Of a stretch of DNA of 64,000 nucleotides, positions 52,971 through 63,177 are shown piece after piece. Source of the DNA: Burkholderia ubonensis (GTDB taxonomy: Bacteria > Pseudomonadota > Gammaproteobacteria > Burkholderiales > Burkholderiaceae). Within the stretch, counting starts at the first letter, position 1, and each line of letters begins with the position of its first letter. The translations under genes were made by a program, and so were the position numbers. The notes below the pieces were generated by a model. That model saw only the letters and a list, made by a program, of their open reading frames with translations. It ran no database searches and was not told the DNA's origin. The DNA is taken from the NCBI RefSeq assembly GCF_902833085.1, contig NZ_CADFEB010000005.1, forward strand, positions 62,001 through 126,000, read 5' to 3'.

Positions 52971-53474
52971 TCAGCGATCGCCGTCTTGCCACGTATGAAC
53001 CTGCTTGCCGTCCTTCCGGAGCAGCGCCGACCTCAGCAAGCCGAATCCTTTCAGCCGGAAGAACAGCGCGAAGTAGGCCTGCTCCAGCGCTTCCCAGGTG
53101 TCGTAGGATTCCGCGCCGCCCTCCGCGCCGTCGCAATAGAGGTCGCCGTTGGGCTGACCCGCGAACGGTTTCGATGTCCACGCGCCGATCAACGGCGCCT
53201 TCCAGAGCTCGCCCTTGATCGACCTGAGCACGGGTTGCGTTCCGGTCGCCTCCGGGGCGAACGCAATCAGCCGGCGCTCGTTGTCGTCGACGTGCAGCCT
53301 GCCGCATGACGGGCATTGATAGCAGGCGCGCGCATACGAATGATCGACGTAGCCGCGCGACTGGCTCGCTTCGGCAAAGTCCTCCCAATCCTGATCCGCG
53401 ATCAGATACGCCTTGTTGGCGAGGAAATCGGTTTGGTCGTAGATGACGGTTCCGCAGATGCAGGCGAAATTCAT
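52971..53474 (-). CDS. Hypothetical zinc-ribbon-like protein
   Basis: A 167-residue protein beginning MNFACICGTVI with a second cysteine cluster CYQCPSCG about 40 residues later; together they look like a Zn-ribbon. The remainder (WTSKPFAGQPNGDLYC, EALEQAYFALFFRLKG) is not recognised. The ATG at 53474 has no clear Shine-Dalgarno; a longer version is open but reads through low-complexity sequence. Convergent with the phosphatase-like gene. Confidence 0.65.
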   Translation of the reverse strand: MNFACICGTVIYDQTDFLANKAYLIADQDWEDFAEASQSRGYVDHSYARACYQCPSCGRLHVDDNERRLIAFAPEATGTQPVLRSIKGELWKAPLIGAWTSKPFAGQPNGDLYCDGAEGGAESYDTWEALEQAYFALFFRLKGFGLLRSALLRKDGKQVHTWQDGDR

Positions 53475-53718
53475 GGGTATTGGTAATGGTTTCGGAAATC
53501 GCTTCAGTTGGCCGACGTACAGCCGGAACAGCCGGACCGGATGATAGCAGCGCGGTCCCGCGTCGCGCCGAAACGACACCTCAAGCACGCATCGTCAGGA
53601 AAATCGTCGACCCATTTATGGCCGGATATAGTCGAGCACCGGAAGGTGACGATGCGCGGGCTCATGCTCGCTGCGCATCGCGCCTGACCAGAACAATATC
53701 GGCTACGGGTGTAACGAC

Positions 53719-53931
53719 ATGAGCGACTTCGACAAGACCACTTCCGGATCGATCGGAGCACTGATCGCGGGCATCGCGATGATTGCCGCCGGCATCGGCG
53801 TCGGCGTGTATCCGGCGTTGCGCGAAGCACCGGCCCGGCTCAGCGAATTCGTGGCCGTCGGCATCATGATGCTCGGCGCCTTCGTCGTCGTGTATCAAGG
53901 CCGCGAACTTCGGCGCAAACGATTGCGCTAA
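53719..53931 (+). CDS. Small two-helix membrane protein
   Basis: A 70-residue protein with two hydrophobic helices (about residues 11-32 and 41-60) joined by a short polar turn, and a basic RRKRLR end that should stay in the cytoplasm. The family is not recognised. Codon use matches the chromosome. Confidence 0.6.
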   Translation: MSDFDKTTSGSIGALIAGIAMIAAGIGVGVYPALREAPARLSEFVAVGIMMLGAFVVVYQGRELRRKRLR

Positions 53932-53987
53932 AGAGCACCTTCGCGTTTCTCGCCGGCGTCGGCGCGCCACGCCGCGCCCGGGCTGCG

Positions 53988-54260
53988 TCAATACGAGCCG
54001 GCGCTCGACAGCAGGTCGTCGACGATGATCTCGCCGGCCGTGCGGCCCGCGCTGAGCGCGTCCAGGCTGTCGGCGAACGGTTGCCCGCGATCGTCCGCGA
54101 GCCGCACCGGCGAGAAGAAGATCGACGTAGTATGGCCCGCCCGCACCTGGACCACGGCGACGTAGCCGGGGGCCGGCGCGGCCATGTCGGCCGCTTCGGC
54201 CGGCTGATGCTCGCAGCGCACTTCGATCGTGTATCCGCGGTAGGTGTACAGGCTCGTCAT
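53988..54260 (-). CDS. Hypothetical small protein
   Basis: A 90-residue protein beginning MTSLYTYRGYTIEVRCEHQ, probably beta-rich at the N terminus and ending in a helix (LSAGRTAGEIIVDDLL). It resembles small conserved Burkholderia proteins with the 'YRGYxIxV' start; function unknown. No signal peptide. Confidence 0.62.
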   Translation of the reverse strand: MTSLYTYRGYTIEVRCEHQPAEAADMAAPAPGYVAVVQVRAGHTTSIFFSPVRLADDRGQPFADSLDALSAGRTAGEIIVDDLLSSAGSY

Positions 54261-54635
54261 GTCGGGCTCGCTGAAAGTGACGCGACGTCACGCGCGCGTC
54301 GTGGGTGCAACCGGCTTGCTACGCACGGCGTCGGCGGAATCGCGATGCCGATGAAAAATCCTGGCGGCCGCGCACGTGCGCGGTGTCCGCACCTGTCGCA
54401 CGCGAGCCGCTTGCAACAGGCCGATAACGGGTAACTGTCCTTCGTCTGACATATTCGGCGTGCCGCTGCCGCTGCCGATGCGGCAATCGGCGGCCGCTCT
54501 TCCCGGGACGCACGAAGATGCGTCCGACCGAGCGCTCACCGCCCACGCGTTGCCGAAAGAATAGGTTAACTCGTGCGAAATGGTGAGCAAAAAATGCATC
54601 GCATCCGAAACAATGGATAGCGTGCCGCCGCCGCT
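54261..54635 (+). other. Intergenic stretch, nothing recognised
   Basis: No frame with coding character and no clear RNA or repeat was seen. Confidence 0.4.
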
Positions 54636-54950
54636 TCACGAATACCGGTAGATCCCGTGTCGCGTCGGCCTGACATGCCGCACGTGGTGGCGATGCCGTT
54701 TGACTGCCGCGTGGCGGTGATGCCGGTGCAGCCTCGCGTGCGGCCGCCGCGGCGCGGGCCGCGACGTCGGCACCGCGCCCTGCGGCAGCGGCGGCGTCTG
54801 CACCGCGCCCGGCAGCGGCGCGGGTTGCGCCGGTTGCGCCGCGCCCTGCGGCTGCGTCCCGCCTTCGCCGAATTGATAGGTCTGGGTCTGCGCGTGCGTG
54901 ACGCTCAGCGTCGCCGCGATCGTCACGGCGGCCAGCAGCAAGCGTTTCAT
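54636..54950 (-). CDS. Secreted His/Arg-rich small protein
   Basis: A 104-residue protein with a clear signal peptide (MKRLLLAAVTIAATLSVTHAQ), a Pro/Gln-rich middle (repeated QPAQPAPLPGA type) and a C-terminal segment very rich in His and Arg (RLHRHHRH, KRHRHHVRHVR). GGAG lies before the ATG. The tail could bind metal or anionic polymers. No family recognised. Confidence 0.68.
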   Translation of the reverse strand: MKRLLLAAVTIAATLSVTHAQTQTYQFGEGGTQPQGAAQPAQPAPLPGAVQTPPLPQGAVPTSRPAPRRPHARLHRHHRHAAVKRHRHHVRHVRPTRHGIYRYS

Positions 54951-55093
54951 GAAAGCTCCGGATTCGGGACCGTCGGAATGCCAGCTTAGCGAACGGCAGC
55001 GCGGCGCGGCAACCGGATCGCGTCCGTCCTCCTCGAGGCTCGCCCAATGCGCCGCCGTCGCGCACGCGCTCGTGCGATCAGCATTTTCATCGC

Positions 55094-55130
55094 TTGACAC
55101 GAATATTCCCGTGCGTGAATATAAATTCAC
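55094..55130 (+). promoter_or_regulatory. Promoter and palindrome before the CoA-transferase gene
   Basis: TTGACA (55094-55099) with GAATAT (55117-55122) at 17-nt spacing. An inverted repeat GTGAAT (55115-55120), ATAA, ATTCAC (55125-55130) covers the -10. It is a natural operator for the IclR regulator encoded at 57644, though that is inferred. Confidence 0.6.
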
Positions 55131-55224
55131 ATACAGGAATTCAGCGTCGAATCGAAGCCGGCCCGATCGCCACGCGGAGCCCGCCGATCCGGCGTGCCGA
55201 TCGACCGGAGCAGGAGCGAGACAC

Positions 55225-56379
55225 ATGGCGGAACACGAACAGCAGGGTGCGCTGACGGGCTTGCGCATCGTCGATCTGTCGCGGGTGCTGGGCGGCCCTT
55301 ATGCGACGCAGATCCTGGCCGACCACGGCGCGGAAGTGATCAAGGTCGAGCCGCCGTCGGGCGACGAGACGCGCACCTGGGGGCCGCCGTTCGAAGGCGA
55401 CACGGCGTCGTATTTCCTCGGCGTGAACCGCAACAAGCTCGGCGTCGCGCTCGACCTGTCGCAGCCGGCGGACCGCGAACGGCTGCTCGGCCTGCTCGAG
55501 CACGCCGACGCGCTCGTCGAGAACTTTCGGATCGGCACGATGGAGCGCTGGGGGCTCGGCTTCGACGCGCTGCATGCGCGCTTCCCGCGGCTCGTCTATT
55601 GCCGCGTGTCGGGCTTCGGCGCGGACGGGCCGCTCGGCGCGCTGCCCGGCTACGACGCGGCGGTGCAGGCGTGCACCGGGTTGATGAGCGTGAACGGGGA
55701 GGCGGGCGGGCCGCCGCTGCGGATCGGCGTGCCGATCGTCGATCTCGTCACCGGGCTGAACGCCGCGCTCGGCGTGCTGATGGCGCTGCGCGAGCGCGAC
55801 GCGAGCGGCGCGGGGCAGTTCGTCGAAGCGACGCTGTTCGACAGCGCGCTGTCGATCCTGCATCCGCACACGCCGAACTATTTCCATTCGGGCCGCGAGC
55901 CCGCGCGCACCGGCAACGCGCATCCGAACATCACGCCGTACGACAGCTTCCGCACCGGCACGGTCGACATCTTCGTCGCGGTCGGCAACAACGGGCAGTT
56001 CGCGGCACTATGCGCGGAGCTCGGCGCGCCGGCGTGGCTCGACGATCCGCGCTTCGCCGACAACCGCGCGCGCAACGCGAACCGGGCGGCGCTGCGCACG
56101 TTGCTCGAAACCCGGTTCGCCGCGCACGACGGCGCGGCGCTCGCCGACCGGCTGATCCGCCGCGGCGTGCCGTGCGCGCCGGTGCTCGGCCTGGCGGCCG
56201 CGCTCGACCACCCGCATACCGCGCACCGGGCGATGCGGGTCGAGCTCGGCAAGCATCGCGGGATCGCGTCGCCGATCAAGCTCGGCCGCACGCCCGCAAC
56301 GTACCGGATGCCGCCGCCCGCGCTGAACGAGCATGCGCAGCAAGTGTTCGCACCGGCCGACGACCGCGCGCCGTCATGA
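55225..56379 (+). CDS. CaiB/BaiF (class III) CoA-transferase
   Basis: A 384-residue family III CoA-transferase. Visible motifs: GLRIVDLSRVLGGPYATQILADHGAEVIKVEPPSG at the start, the conserved NRNKLGVALDL, and VENFRIGTMERWGLG. The catalytic Asp should be in the LPGYDAAVQA segment. It swaps CoA between organic acids; the substrate is unknown. AGGAG precedes the ATG at 55225. An acyl-CoA dehydrogenase gene lies 36 nt downstream, so the pair likely activates and then oxidises one acid. Confidence 0.92.
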   Translation: MAEHEQQGALTGLRIVDLSRVLGGPYATQILADHGAEVIKVEPPSGDETRTWGPPFEGDTASYFLGVNRNKLGVALDLSQPADRERLLGLLEHADALVENFRIGTMERWGLGFDALHARFPRLVYCRVSGFGADGPLGALPGYDAAVQACTGLMSVNGEAGGPPLRIGVPIVDLVTGLNAALGVLMALRERDASGAGQFVEATLFDSALSILHPHTPNYFHSGREPARTGNAHPNITPYDSFRTGTVDIFVAVGNNGQFAALCAELGAPAWLDDPRFADNRARNANRAALRTLLETRFAAHDGAALADRLIRRGVPCAPVLGLAAALDHPHTAHRAMRVELGKHRGIASPIKLGRTPATYRMPPPALNEHAQQVFAPADDRAPS

Positions 56380-56415
56380 GCGGCGCGGCCGCCCACGTGT
56401 CCCGGGAGGCATCCC

Positions 56416-57582
56416 ATGCAATTCGACCTGACCGACGACCAGCGCGCGATCGAACGCGCGATCGAGCAAATCTGCGCGCGCTTCGGCGACGACTACTGGC
56501 TCGAGCGCGACCGTGAGGGCGGGTTCCCGGCCGACTTCCACGCGGCGCTCGCGCAGGCCGGCTGGCTCGGCATCGCGATGGACCCGGCCCACGGCGGCGC
56601 CGGGCTCGGCATGACCGAGGCCGCGCTGATGATGCGTGCGATCAGCGCGTCTGGCGCGGGGCTGTCGGGCGCGTCGGCCGTGCACATGAACATCTTCGGG
56701 CTGAACCCGGTGCAGGTGTTCGGCACCGACGCGCAGAAGGCGCGCTTCCTGCCGCCGCTGATCGCGGGGCGCGACAAGGCGTGCTTCGCGGTGACGGAGC
56801 CCGACGCGGGCCTCGACACGACGCACCTGACGACGCACGCGCGGCGCGACGGCGACCACTACGTGCTGAACGGCCGCAAGATCTGGATCTCGACCGCGCA
56901 GGTCGCGAACAGGATGCTGATCATCGCGCGCACGACGCCGCTCGAGCAGGTCGCGAAGCCGACCGACGGGCTGAGCCTGTTCTATACGGCGCTCGACCGC
57001 ACGCGCGTCGAGGTGCGCGAGATCGACAAGATGGGGCGCAAGGCGGTCGATTCGAACATGCTGTTCATCGACGACCTGCGCGTGCCGCGCGACGACCTGA
57101 TCGGCCACGAGGGCGAAGGCTTCCGGTATCTGCTGCATGGCCTCAATCCGGAGCGGATCCTGATCGCCGCGGAAGCGATCGGGCTCGGGCAGGCGGCGCT
57201 GCGGCGCGCGACGCAGTATGCGCGCGAACGCGTCGTGTTCGGCCGGCCGATCGGGCAGAACCAGTCGATCCAGCATCCGCTCGCGCAGGCGTGGATGCAG
57301 CTCGAGGCCGCATGGCTGATGGTGATGAAGGCCGCGACCCGCTACGACGCGGGGCAGCCGTGCGGCGCGGAAGCGAACGCCGCGAAGTACCTCGGCGCGG
57401 AAAGCGCGTTCCAGGCCTGCCAGACGGCGATCGCGACGCACGGCGGGATGGGCTACGCGAAGGAATACCACGTCGAGCGCTACCTGCGCGAGTGTATGAT
57501 CCCGAGGCTCGCGCCCGTGAGCCCGCAACTGATCCTGTGCTACATCGCGGAGAAGGTGCTGGGCCTGCCGAAGTCGTACTGA
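56416..57582 (+). CDS. Acyl-CoA dehydrogenase
   Basis: A 388-residue FAD-dependent acyl-CoA dehydrogenase. Signature segments: CFAVTEPDAGLDTTHLTTHARRDGDHYVLNGRK (flavin- and substrate-contacting), RYLLHGLNPERILIAAEAIGLGQAALRRATQYARERVVFGRPIG, and ATHGGMGYAKEYHVERYLREC. The acyl chain length cannot be judged. Likely works on the CoA ester made by the neighbouring transferase. Confidence 0.93.
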   Translation: MQFDLTDDQRAIERAIEQICARFGDDYWLERDREGGFPADFHAALAQAGWLGIAMDPAHGGAGLGMTEAALMMRAISASGAGLSGASAVHMNIFGLNPVQVFGTDAQKARFLPPLIAGRDKACFAVTEPDAGLDTTHLTTHARRDGDHYVLNGRKIWISTAQVANRMLIIARTTPLEQVAKPTDGLSLFYTALDRTRVEVREIDKMGRKAVDSNMLFIDDLRVPRDDLIGHEGEGFRYLLHGLNPERILIAAEAIGLGQAALRRATQYARERVVFGRPIGQNQSIQHPLAQAWMQLEAAWLMVMKAATRYDAGQPCGAEANAAKYLGAESAFQACQTAIATHGGMGYAKEYHVERYLRECMIPRLAPVSPQLILCYIAEKVLGLPKSY

Positions 57583-57643
57583 TCGTATCGACCGGGCGGC
57601 CCGTTCACGGCGCGGCGACCTTCCACCGTTTCGACCGCTCGTC

Positions 57644-58387
57644 ATGGACGTCAAACTTGTCGCTCGGACGCTCGACCTGTTCGAGCTGTTCGCCGCCGAA
57701 CGGCGGCCGCTGCCGCTCACCGAACTCGCGCGCCTGCTCAACGTGCCGGCGTCGAGCTGCCTCGCGATGACGCGCACGCTCGTCAGCCGCGGCTACCTGT
57801 ACGAAGTGCGCAAGCGCGGCGGCTACTATCCGACGCGCCGCCTGCAGACGATCGCCGCCGCGATCGACGCGACCGACCCCGTGGTCGACATGGTGCATCC
57901 GCACCTCGTCGCGCTGCGCGACGCGAGCCGCGAAACCGCGGTGCTCGGCAAGATCCACGGGGCGTCGGTCACGTATCTGGACGTCGTCGAATCGGAGCAG
58001 GCGATCCGCTATACGCGCCAGCCGGGCGAACTGCGTCCGCTGCATGCGAACTCGATCGGCAAGGCGATCTTCGCGGAGTTGCCGCCCGACGCGCAGCAGG
58101 CGCTCGGCGCGGTGCTGTCGTTCGAGCGCTTCACCGACGCGACGGTGACGAATCTGCCCGCGCTGATCGAGCAGGCCGCGCGGTGTCGTGCGCAAGGCTG
58201 GGCCGACAATTTCGGCGAGAGTGCGCCGGAACTGTCGGCGGTCGCGGTCGCGCTGCCGATCGACGGCGACTGGTACGGGCTGTCGATCGTCGGGCCGACG
58301 GAACGGATTCGCCAGCATCACGACGCGCACGTCGCCGCGCTCGTCGACGAGAAGGCGCGCGTGCTCGCCGAGCACGCGCGCGGCTGA
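57644..58387 (+). CDS. IclR-family transcriptional regulator
   Basis: A 247-residue regulator with an N-terminal winged helix (residues about 1-60: LPLTELARLLNVPASSCLAMTRTLVSRGYL) and the C-terminal IclR effector domain (GELRPLHANSIGKAIFAELP, PELSAVAVALPI). It probably controls the two upstream catabolic genes, 61 nt away on the same strand, through the palindrome near 55.1 kb. Confidence 0.92.
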   Translation: MDVKLVARTLDLFELFAAERRPLPLTELARLLNVPASSCLAMTRTLVSRGYLYEVRKRGGYYPTRRLQTIAAAIDATDPVVDMVHPHLVALRDASRETAVLGKIHGASVTYLDVVESEQAIRYTRQPGELRPLHANSIGKAIFAELPPDAQQALGAVLSFERFTDATVTNLPALIEQAARCRAQGWADNFGESAPELSAVAVALPIDGDWYGLSIVGPTERIRQHHDAHVAALVDEKARVLAEHARG

Positions 58388-58528
58388 ACGTTCACAGTGA
58401 GCGGGCAGGGCCGTCGAGCCGCGCTCGCTTGCGGCCGGGCCGCGCCGGCGAGGACTGTCGCCGACGCGCCCGGCTTGCATCACAGGAGCGCCATTAGCGG
58501 CCCGCGCTGACGGCCCGCATGCGCGCCG

Positions 58529-59887
58529 TCACGACTTCACCCACACGCCGCCCGCGCTCGGCGTATCGCCCTGGGTCCACCATTTCGCGCAGTACTTCGC
58601 GCCCTGGTACATCACGCACGCGCCGGCCTGATAGGCGGTGGTCGCCGACCAGGCGGGCGTGCCGCCGTTCACGGCCTTCCACACCGACGACTGGCCGGGG
58701 ATGTCGCCCTTGGTCCACCATTGCGCCTGGTAGGTGACGCCCTGGTACGTGACCGTCGCGCCCGCCGTGTACACCTGGCTCGCGGACCACGGCGCGCCCG
58801 GCTGCGGCGTGCCGCCGCCGTCCGAGCCGCCGCCGTAGTTCGGGTCCTGCGTGACGCCGGTGCCCCACTTGGCGTCGAGCTTCTTGAAGATCGACGCGAA
58901 CGCGTACGGCTGCTGCGTGACGCCCGAGCAGATCGGCGATGCATAGCCGCTGTTGCTGTCGCACTGCTTGTCGCGGGTCGCCGACCAGTAGCTGATGAAG
59001 CCGTAGCCGTTGTTGATGCCCGCGTTCAGCACGCTTTGCGCGTTGTCGAGCGTGAACGTCTCGCCCTGCGTGTCGTTCACGCCGATCATCGGCGTGACGC
59101 CCACCATCTGCCACAGCTGCGAGCTGCTCAACGGCCGGCCGGCGGACTTGTATGCGGTGTCGAGCTGCGAGTAGAGCCCCTGCGCCGCGCTGATCGCGGC
59201 CGCGCCCATGTCGATGCCGGCGGGACCGTAGTCCATCGTCATCACGTTCACCGCGTCGAGGTCGACCTTGCTCGCGATCGCCGCGTTCAGGACGTTCAGG
59301 CCGTCCTGGATGAGCCCGGTCGGCATCGCCGGCAGCGTCAGCGTGACGTGCAGCGGCTTGCCCTTCGCCGCATAGTCGGCCTGCAGCTGCGCGACCGCCT
59401 GGAAGTTGCGGGCGACGGCCGCCGAATCCAGCTGCGACGAGCCCTCGATGTCGAAGTCGACGTGCGTGAGGCTGTACGTGTCGATCACGGTCTGGAGCGC
59501 GGTCTTCAGCGCGGGGACGCTCGTGCACGCCTGCATCAGCGGCGTGCCGTTCGCGCCGCCGAACGACACGGCGACTTCGCCGCCTTTCGCGCGATAGTTC
59601 GTGACGGCGGTGCCGATCGACGTGAGCAGGTCGCCGGTCGCGCCGTTGCCGATGGCCTGTACGCCGCCCCACGACGGCGTGCAGCCGTTGCCCGCGACGA
59701 CGAACGCGAGCGTGAATTGCTGGATGCCTTGCTGAACGCCGATGCGATCCACGAGCGGCGTCGGGTAGAGCGTCACGTCGACATAGGGCGCAAAGGCGCC
59801 CGCCGCCTGCGACACGCTCGCGCCGGCGAGCAGACAGCCCGCGGCGATCGCGCGCGGGATGAGATGCGACAACACGCTGTTTTGCAT
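58529..59887 (-). CDS. Secreted GH18 chitinase with two chitin-binding modules
   Basis: A 452-residue protein. The ATG at 59887 is chosen because GGAGAACACA lies directly upstream, within an upstream in-frame ATG at 59899. A signal peptide ends near VSQAAGA. The GH18 barrel shows YVDVTLYPTP, AVSFGGANG (strand 3) and THVDFDIEG (the DxxDxDxE strand with the catalytic Glu). A Gly/Ser/Pro linker leads to two CBM5/12-type modules at the end, each with WSA..Y..G..V.YQG..Y.A.WWT.GD.P. It should be exported and degrade chitin. Convergent with the IclR gene. Confidence 0.93.
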   Translation of the reverse strand: MQNSVLSHLIPRAIAAGCLLAGASVSQAAGAFAPYVDVTLYPTPLVDRIGVQQGIQQFTLAFVVAGNGCTPSWGGVQAIGNGATGDLLTSIGTAVTNYRAKGGEVAVSFGGANGTPLMQACTSVPALKTALQTVIDTYSLTHVDFDIEGSSQLDSAAVARNFQAVAQLQADYAAKGKPLHVTLTLPAMPTGLIQDGLNVLNAAIASKVDLDAVNVMTMDYGPAGIDMGAAAISAAQGLYSQLDTAYKSAGRPLSSSQLWQMVGVTPMIGVNDTQGETFTLDNAQSVLNAGINNGYGFISYWSATRDKQCDSNSGYASPICSGVTQQPYAFASIFKKLDAKWGTGVTQDPNYGGGSDGGGTPQPGAPWSASQVYTAGATVTYQGVTYQAQWWTKGDIPGQSSVWKAVNGGTPAWSATTAYQAGACVMYQGAKYCAKWWTQGDTPSAGGVWVKS

Positions 59888-60098
59888 TGTGTTCTCCATG
59901 GTGATGAGCGCTACGCTGGTTTGCGTATCACCGCCGTAATCGGACCGGGCATGGGTTGGACCCGGACGGCGGCGTGCTCATCTTGGAGGATTGCAGATCA
60001 ATCGGGAATCCTCGATTACGTTTTTATTTGGTTTGAATCGCGGTGCGAAATGATTGCGTGCATTCGATACGGCGCCGGGCGCGCGGCCCGGCGCGCAT

Positions 60099-61823
60099 TC
60101 AGCGATACCAGCGCGGCGTGTAGACCCAATCCCGTCCATTGTTGACGGAAAAGCGCCGCGTGGTGGACGAGCCGACGATCACCATCGTGCGCATGTCGAC
60201 CTGCTCGGCGCGCAACGCGCCGAGCGTCGTATTGACGAGCGTCGCGCCGGGCCGGCCGATGTCGCGGCCGAGCACGACGACGGTGTCCGGCGCGCGATGC
60301 GCGCGCACCACGTCGAGCGCGCGATCGAGCTGCCACGGCCGCGCGCGCGAGATCGGGTTGTAGAACGCCATCACGAGATCGGCCTCGGCCGCGTGCGCGA
60401 GGCGCGTCTCGATCACGTCCCACGGCTTCAGGTTGTCCGACAGCGAGATCACGCAGAAGTCGTGACCGAGCGGCGCGCCGGCCTGCGCGGCGGTCGCGAG
60501 CGACGCCGACACGCCGGGCTCGACGCGCAGGTCGACCGCGGCCCAGCGCGGATCGCGCGCGTCGTCGAGCGCTTCGAGCACGGCCGCGGCCATCGCGAAC
60601 ACGCCCGGGTCGCCCGACGACACGACCGTGACGCGCCGGCCCTCGGCCGCCAGCTCGAACGCGTGGCGCGCGCGCTGCATTTCCTCGCGGTTGTCGGTGC
60701 CGTGCACGCGCTGGTCCGCGCGGAACGGCCCGGCCATGTTCACGTAGGTCGTGTAGCCGAGGATGTCGGTCGCGTCGGCCAGCGCCGCGCGCGCGGCGGG
60801 CGTCAGCCATGCGGCGGCCCCGGGCCCGAGGCCGAGCACGGTGAGGCGGCCGCGCGCGCGGCCGAGCGTCGCCGGATCGACCGGCTGCGCGGCGACCGCG
60901 CAGGCCAGCCCGTCGAGCGGGGCCTGCCGCGTGTGCGGCACGCGCAGTGCGCGTTCGAGCACGTCGGACGCCACCGCATCGGGATCGGCATCGACGTCGG
61001 CATCGACGAAGCGCAGCGGCGCGCCCAGCGCATCGGCAGCCGCTTCGAGCGCCGCGTCGCCGATCATCGCCGCCGGCGCGACGAGCGCAGCCAGCGCTTG
61101 CGACGCGAGACCCTGTGCGTCGAGCAACGCGCCGATGCGCGCATCGAGCGGGGCGTCGTCGCTGGCCGATGACGGGAGGCGCGCACCGATGCCGATCACC
61201 ACGCTGCGCGGATGGATCACGAGCTCGTCGCGCGCGCCGCGCCATGCAAGCGGCGTGACGCGGATCGCATGCGCGGCCGCGTCGTCGCGCGGCAGCGCGA
61301 CGTCGTCGAGCCACGGCGCGGCGCCGTCGATGCGCGTCGGCGCGCCCGCGAGCAGGTCGGACACGAAGCGCTTGCCTTGCGCGAGATCCGCGAGCGCGTA
61401 GCCGTCGGGCGGATTGAGCACGCATGCGCCGAAGCGCAGCTCGCCGCTCGTCGTGATCGCGGGCGCGACGCCGAGCCAGTCGGCCAGCTCGCGCGCGATC
61501 AGGTTCACGCCGGTCAGGCCGCCGAGCAGCGGCACGACGGCCGAGCCGTCTTCCGCGACCGCCAGCACAGGCGGCTCGACGCCCTTGTCGGCGAGCGCGG
61601 GCGCGATGCAGCGGATCACGATGCCGGCCGCGCACAGCGCGACGATCGGCAGGCCGCGCGCATACAGCTCGCGCAGATGCGCGCCGAGCTCGTCGAACGG
61701 CACGTCGGCGGCGACGCGCGACGCGAGGCCGTGCACCTGCGCGCCCGGATAGCGCGCCTGGATGCGCCGCGCGGTGTCGAGCGCGCCGGCGCCGAGCACC
61801 ACGATCGCGGGCGGGGTCGTCAT
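60099..61823 (-). CDS. cobJ: CbiG-CobJ fusion (cobalamin ring-contraction enzyme)
   Basis: A 574-residue protein. The first part (about residues 1-310) is a complete Cbi[57 protein letters not shown], and the C-terminal [20 protein letters not shown] domain. The second part (about 325-574) is precorrin-3B C17-methyltransferase: [22 protein letters not shown] and [13 protein letters not shown]. It begins in an ATGA overlap with cobI. The gene symbol is for the methyltransferase part. Confidence 0.94.
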   Translation of the reverse strand: MTTPPAIVVLGAGALDTARRIQARYPGAQVHGLASRVAADVPFDELGAHLRELYARGLPIVALCAAGIVIRCIAPALADKGVEPPVLAVAEDGSAVVPLLGGLTGVNLIARELADWLGVAPAITTSGELRFGACVLNPPDGYALADLAQGKRFVSDLLAGAPTRIDGAAPWLDDVALPRDDAAAHAIRVTPLAWRGARDELVIHPRSVVIGIGARLPSSASDDAPLDARIGALLDAQGLASQALAALVAPAAMIGDAALEAAADALGAPLRFVDADVDADPDAVASDVLERALRVPHTRQAPLDGLACAVAAQPVDPATLGRARGRLTVLGLGPGAAAWLTPAARAALADATDILGYTTYVNMAGPFRADQRVHGTDNREEMQRARHAFELAAEGRRVTVVSSGDPGVFAMAAAVLEALDDARDPRWAAVDLRVEPGVSASLATAAQAGAPLGHDFCVISLSDNLKPWDVIETRLAHAAEADLVMAFYNPISRARPWQLDRALDVVRAHRAPDTVVVLGRDIGRPGATLVNTTLGALRAEQVDMRTMVIVGSSTTRRFSVNNGRDWVYTPRWYR

Positions 61824-62554
61824 CCTTGCCATCTTTCCCCCGGCACGACGAGCAGCGAAAAATACGGCGACGCCATCGGATCGACCGCGTCGAGCGGCAC
61901 GATGCGCTGGTTCGCCATGGTCGCGCGCTCGACGTACAGCGCGCGTTTCGCGAGGCCGAGTTCGTCGAGCACGCGCCGCACCTTGTCGAAGTTGCGCCCG
62001 AGCTTCATGATCACGGCCGCGTCGGCCTGCGCGAGCCGCGCGCGCAGCTCGTCCTCCGGCAGCACGCCGGACAGCACCGACAGGCTCTGGTTGCGATACA
62101 CGAGCGGCTGGCCGAGCACGGCCGTGCCGCCGAGCATCGAGCACACGCCGGGCACGACTTCGGTGTCGTAGCGCGGCGCGAGGCGGTCGTGCAGATACAT
62201 GTACGAGCCGTAGAAGAACGGATCGCCTTCGCAGATCACCGCGACGTCGCGGCCCGCGTCGAGATGCGCGGCGACGACGTCGGCGGCCGTGTCGTAGAAG
62301 TCGGCGATCACGGTTTCGTAGCAGAGCGGCGGCGGCAGCGCTTCGGTCGTCACCGGATAGACGAGCGGCAACTGCACCTGCGCGTCGCGCAGATGCGCTT
62401 CGACGATGCCGAACGCATTGCCTTTCTTGCCCTTCGCGACGAAATACGCGACCACCGGCGCGGCCTGCAGCAGGCGCACCGCCTTCAGCGTCATCAGTTC
62501 GGGGTCGCCCGGGCCGACGCCGAGGCCGAACAGGCGTCCGCGCGCGGCCGTCAT
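61820..62554 (-). CDS. cobI: Precorrin-2 C20-methyltransferase
   Basis: A 244-residue SAM methyltransferase: [20 protein letters not shown] at the start, [13 protein letters not shown] (about residues 106-118), [11 protein letters not shown], and [16 protein letters not shown]. It makes precorrin-3A. ATGA overlaps link it to cobH upstream and cbiG/cobJ downstream. Confidence 0.95.
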   Translation of the reverse strand: MTAARGRLFGLGVGPGDPELMTLKAVRLLQAAPVVAYFVAKGKKGNAFGIVEAHLRDAQVQLPLVYPVTTEALPPPLCYETVIADFYDTAADVVAAHLDAGRDVAVICEGDPFFYGSYMYLHDRLAPRYDTEVVPGVCSMLGGTAVLGQPLVYRNQSLSVLSGVLPEDELRARLAQADAAVIMKLGRNFDKVRRVLDELGLAKRALYVERATMANQRIVPLDAVDPMASPYFSLLVVPGERWQG

Positions 62555-63177
62555 TCGACCTCCGTCGCGAGCGCGTTGACCGCGGCGGCCGCCATCGCGC
62601 TGCCGCCGCGCCGGCCGAGCAGCGCGACGTACGGCACGCCGCGGCTGTCGGCGGCGAGCAGCGCCTTCGATTCGGCCGCGCCGATGAAGCCGACCGGGAA
62701 GCCGAGAATCAGCGCGGGGCGCGGCGCGCCCGCGTCGAGCATGTCGAGCAGGTGGAACAGCGCGGTCGGCGCATTGCCGATCACGACGACGCTGCCCGCG
62801 AGGTGCGCTCGCCACAGTTCGAGCGCCGCGGCCGAGCGCGTGTTGCCGAGCTGCCGCGCGAGGTCGGGCACCTCCGGCTCGCCGAGCGTGCAGAGCACGC
62901 GATTGCCGGCCGGCAGCCGTGCGCGCGTGATGCCTTCCGCGACCATCTTGGCGTCGCAGAGGATCGGCGCGCCGGCGGCCAGCGCCGCGCGGCCCGCCGC
63001 GCCCGCACCGGCGGAGAAGCGCAGATCGTCGACGACGTCGACCATCCCGCACGCGTGGATCACGCGTACCGCGAGTTTCTCGAGGTCGGCCGGGATGCGC
63101 GACAAGTCGGCCTCGGCGCGGATCGTCGCAAACGACTGGCGGTAGATTTCCTGCCCGTCGCGTATGTAGTCAAGCAT
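62551..63177 (-). CDS. cobH: Precorrin-8X methylmutase
   Basis: A 208-residue CobH with the family start [22 protein letters not shown], the His/Cys segment [41 protein letters not shown], and [15 protein letters not shown]. It moves a methyl group from C11 to C12. Overlaps cobG by 8 nt and cobI by 4. Confidence 0.96.
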   Translation of the reverse strand: MLDYIRDGQEIYRQSFATIRAEADLSRIPADLEKLAVRVIHACGMVDVVDDLRFSAGAGAAGRAALAAGAPILCDAKMVAEGITRARLPAGNRVLCTLGEPEVPDLARQLGNTRSAAALELWRAHLAGSVVVIGNAPTALFHLLDMLDAGAPRPALILGFPVGFIGAAESKALLAADSRGVPYVALLGRRGGSAMAAAAVNALATEVE

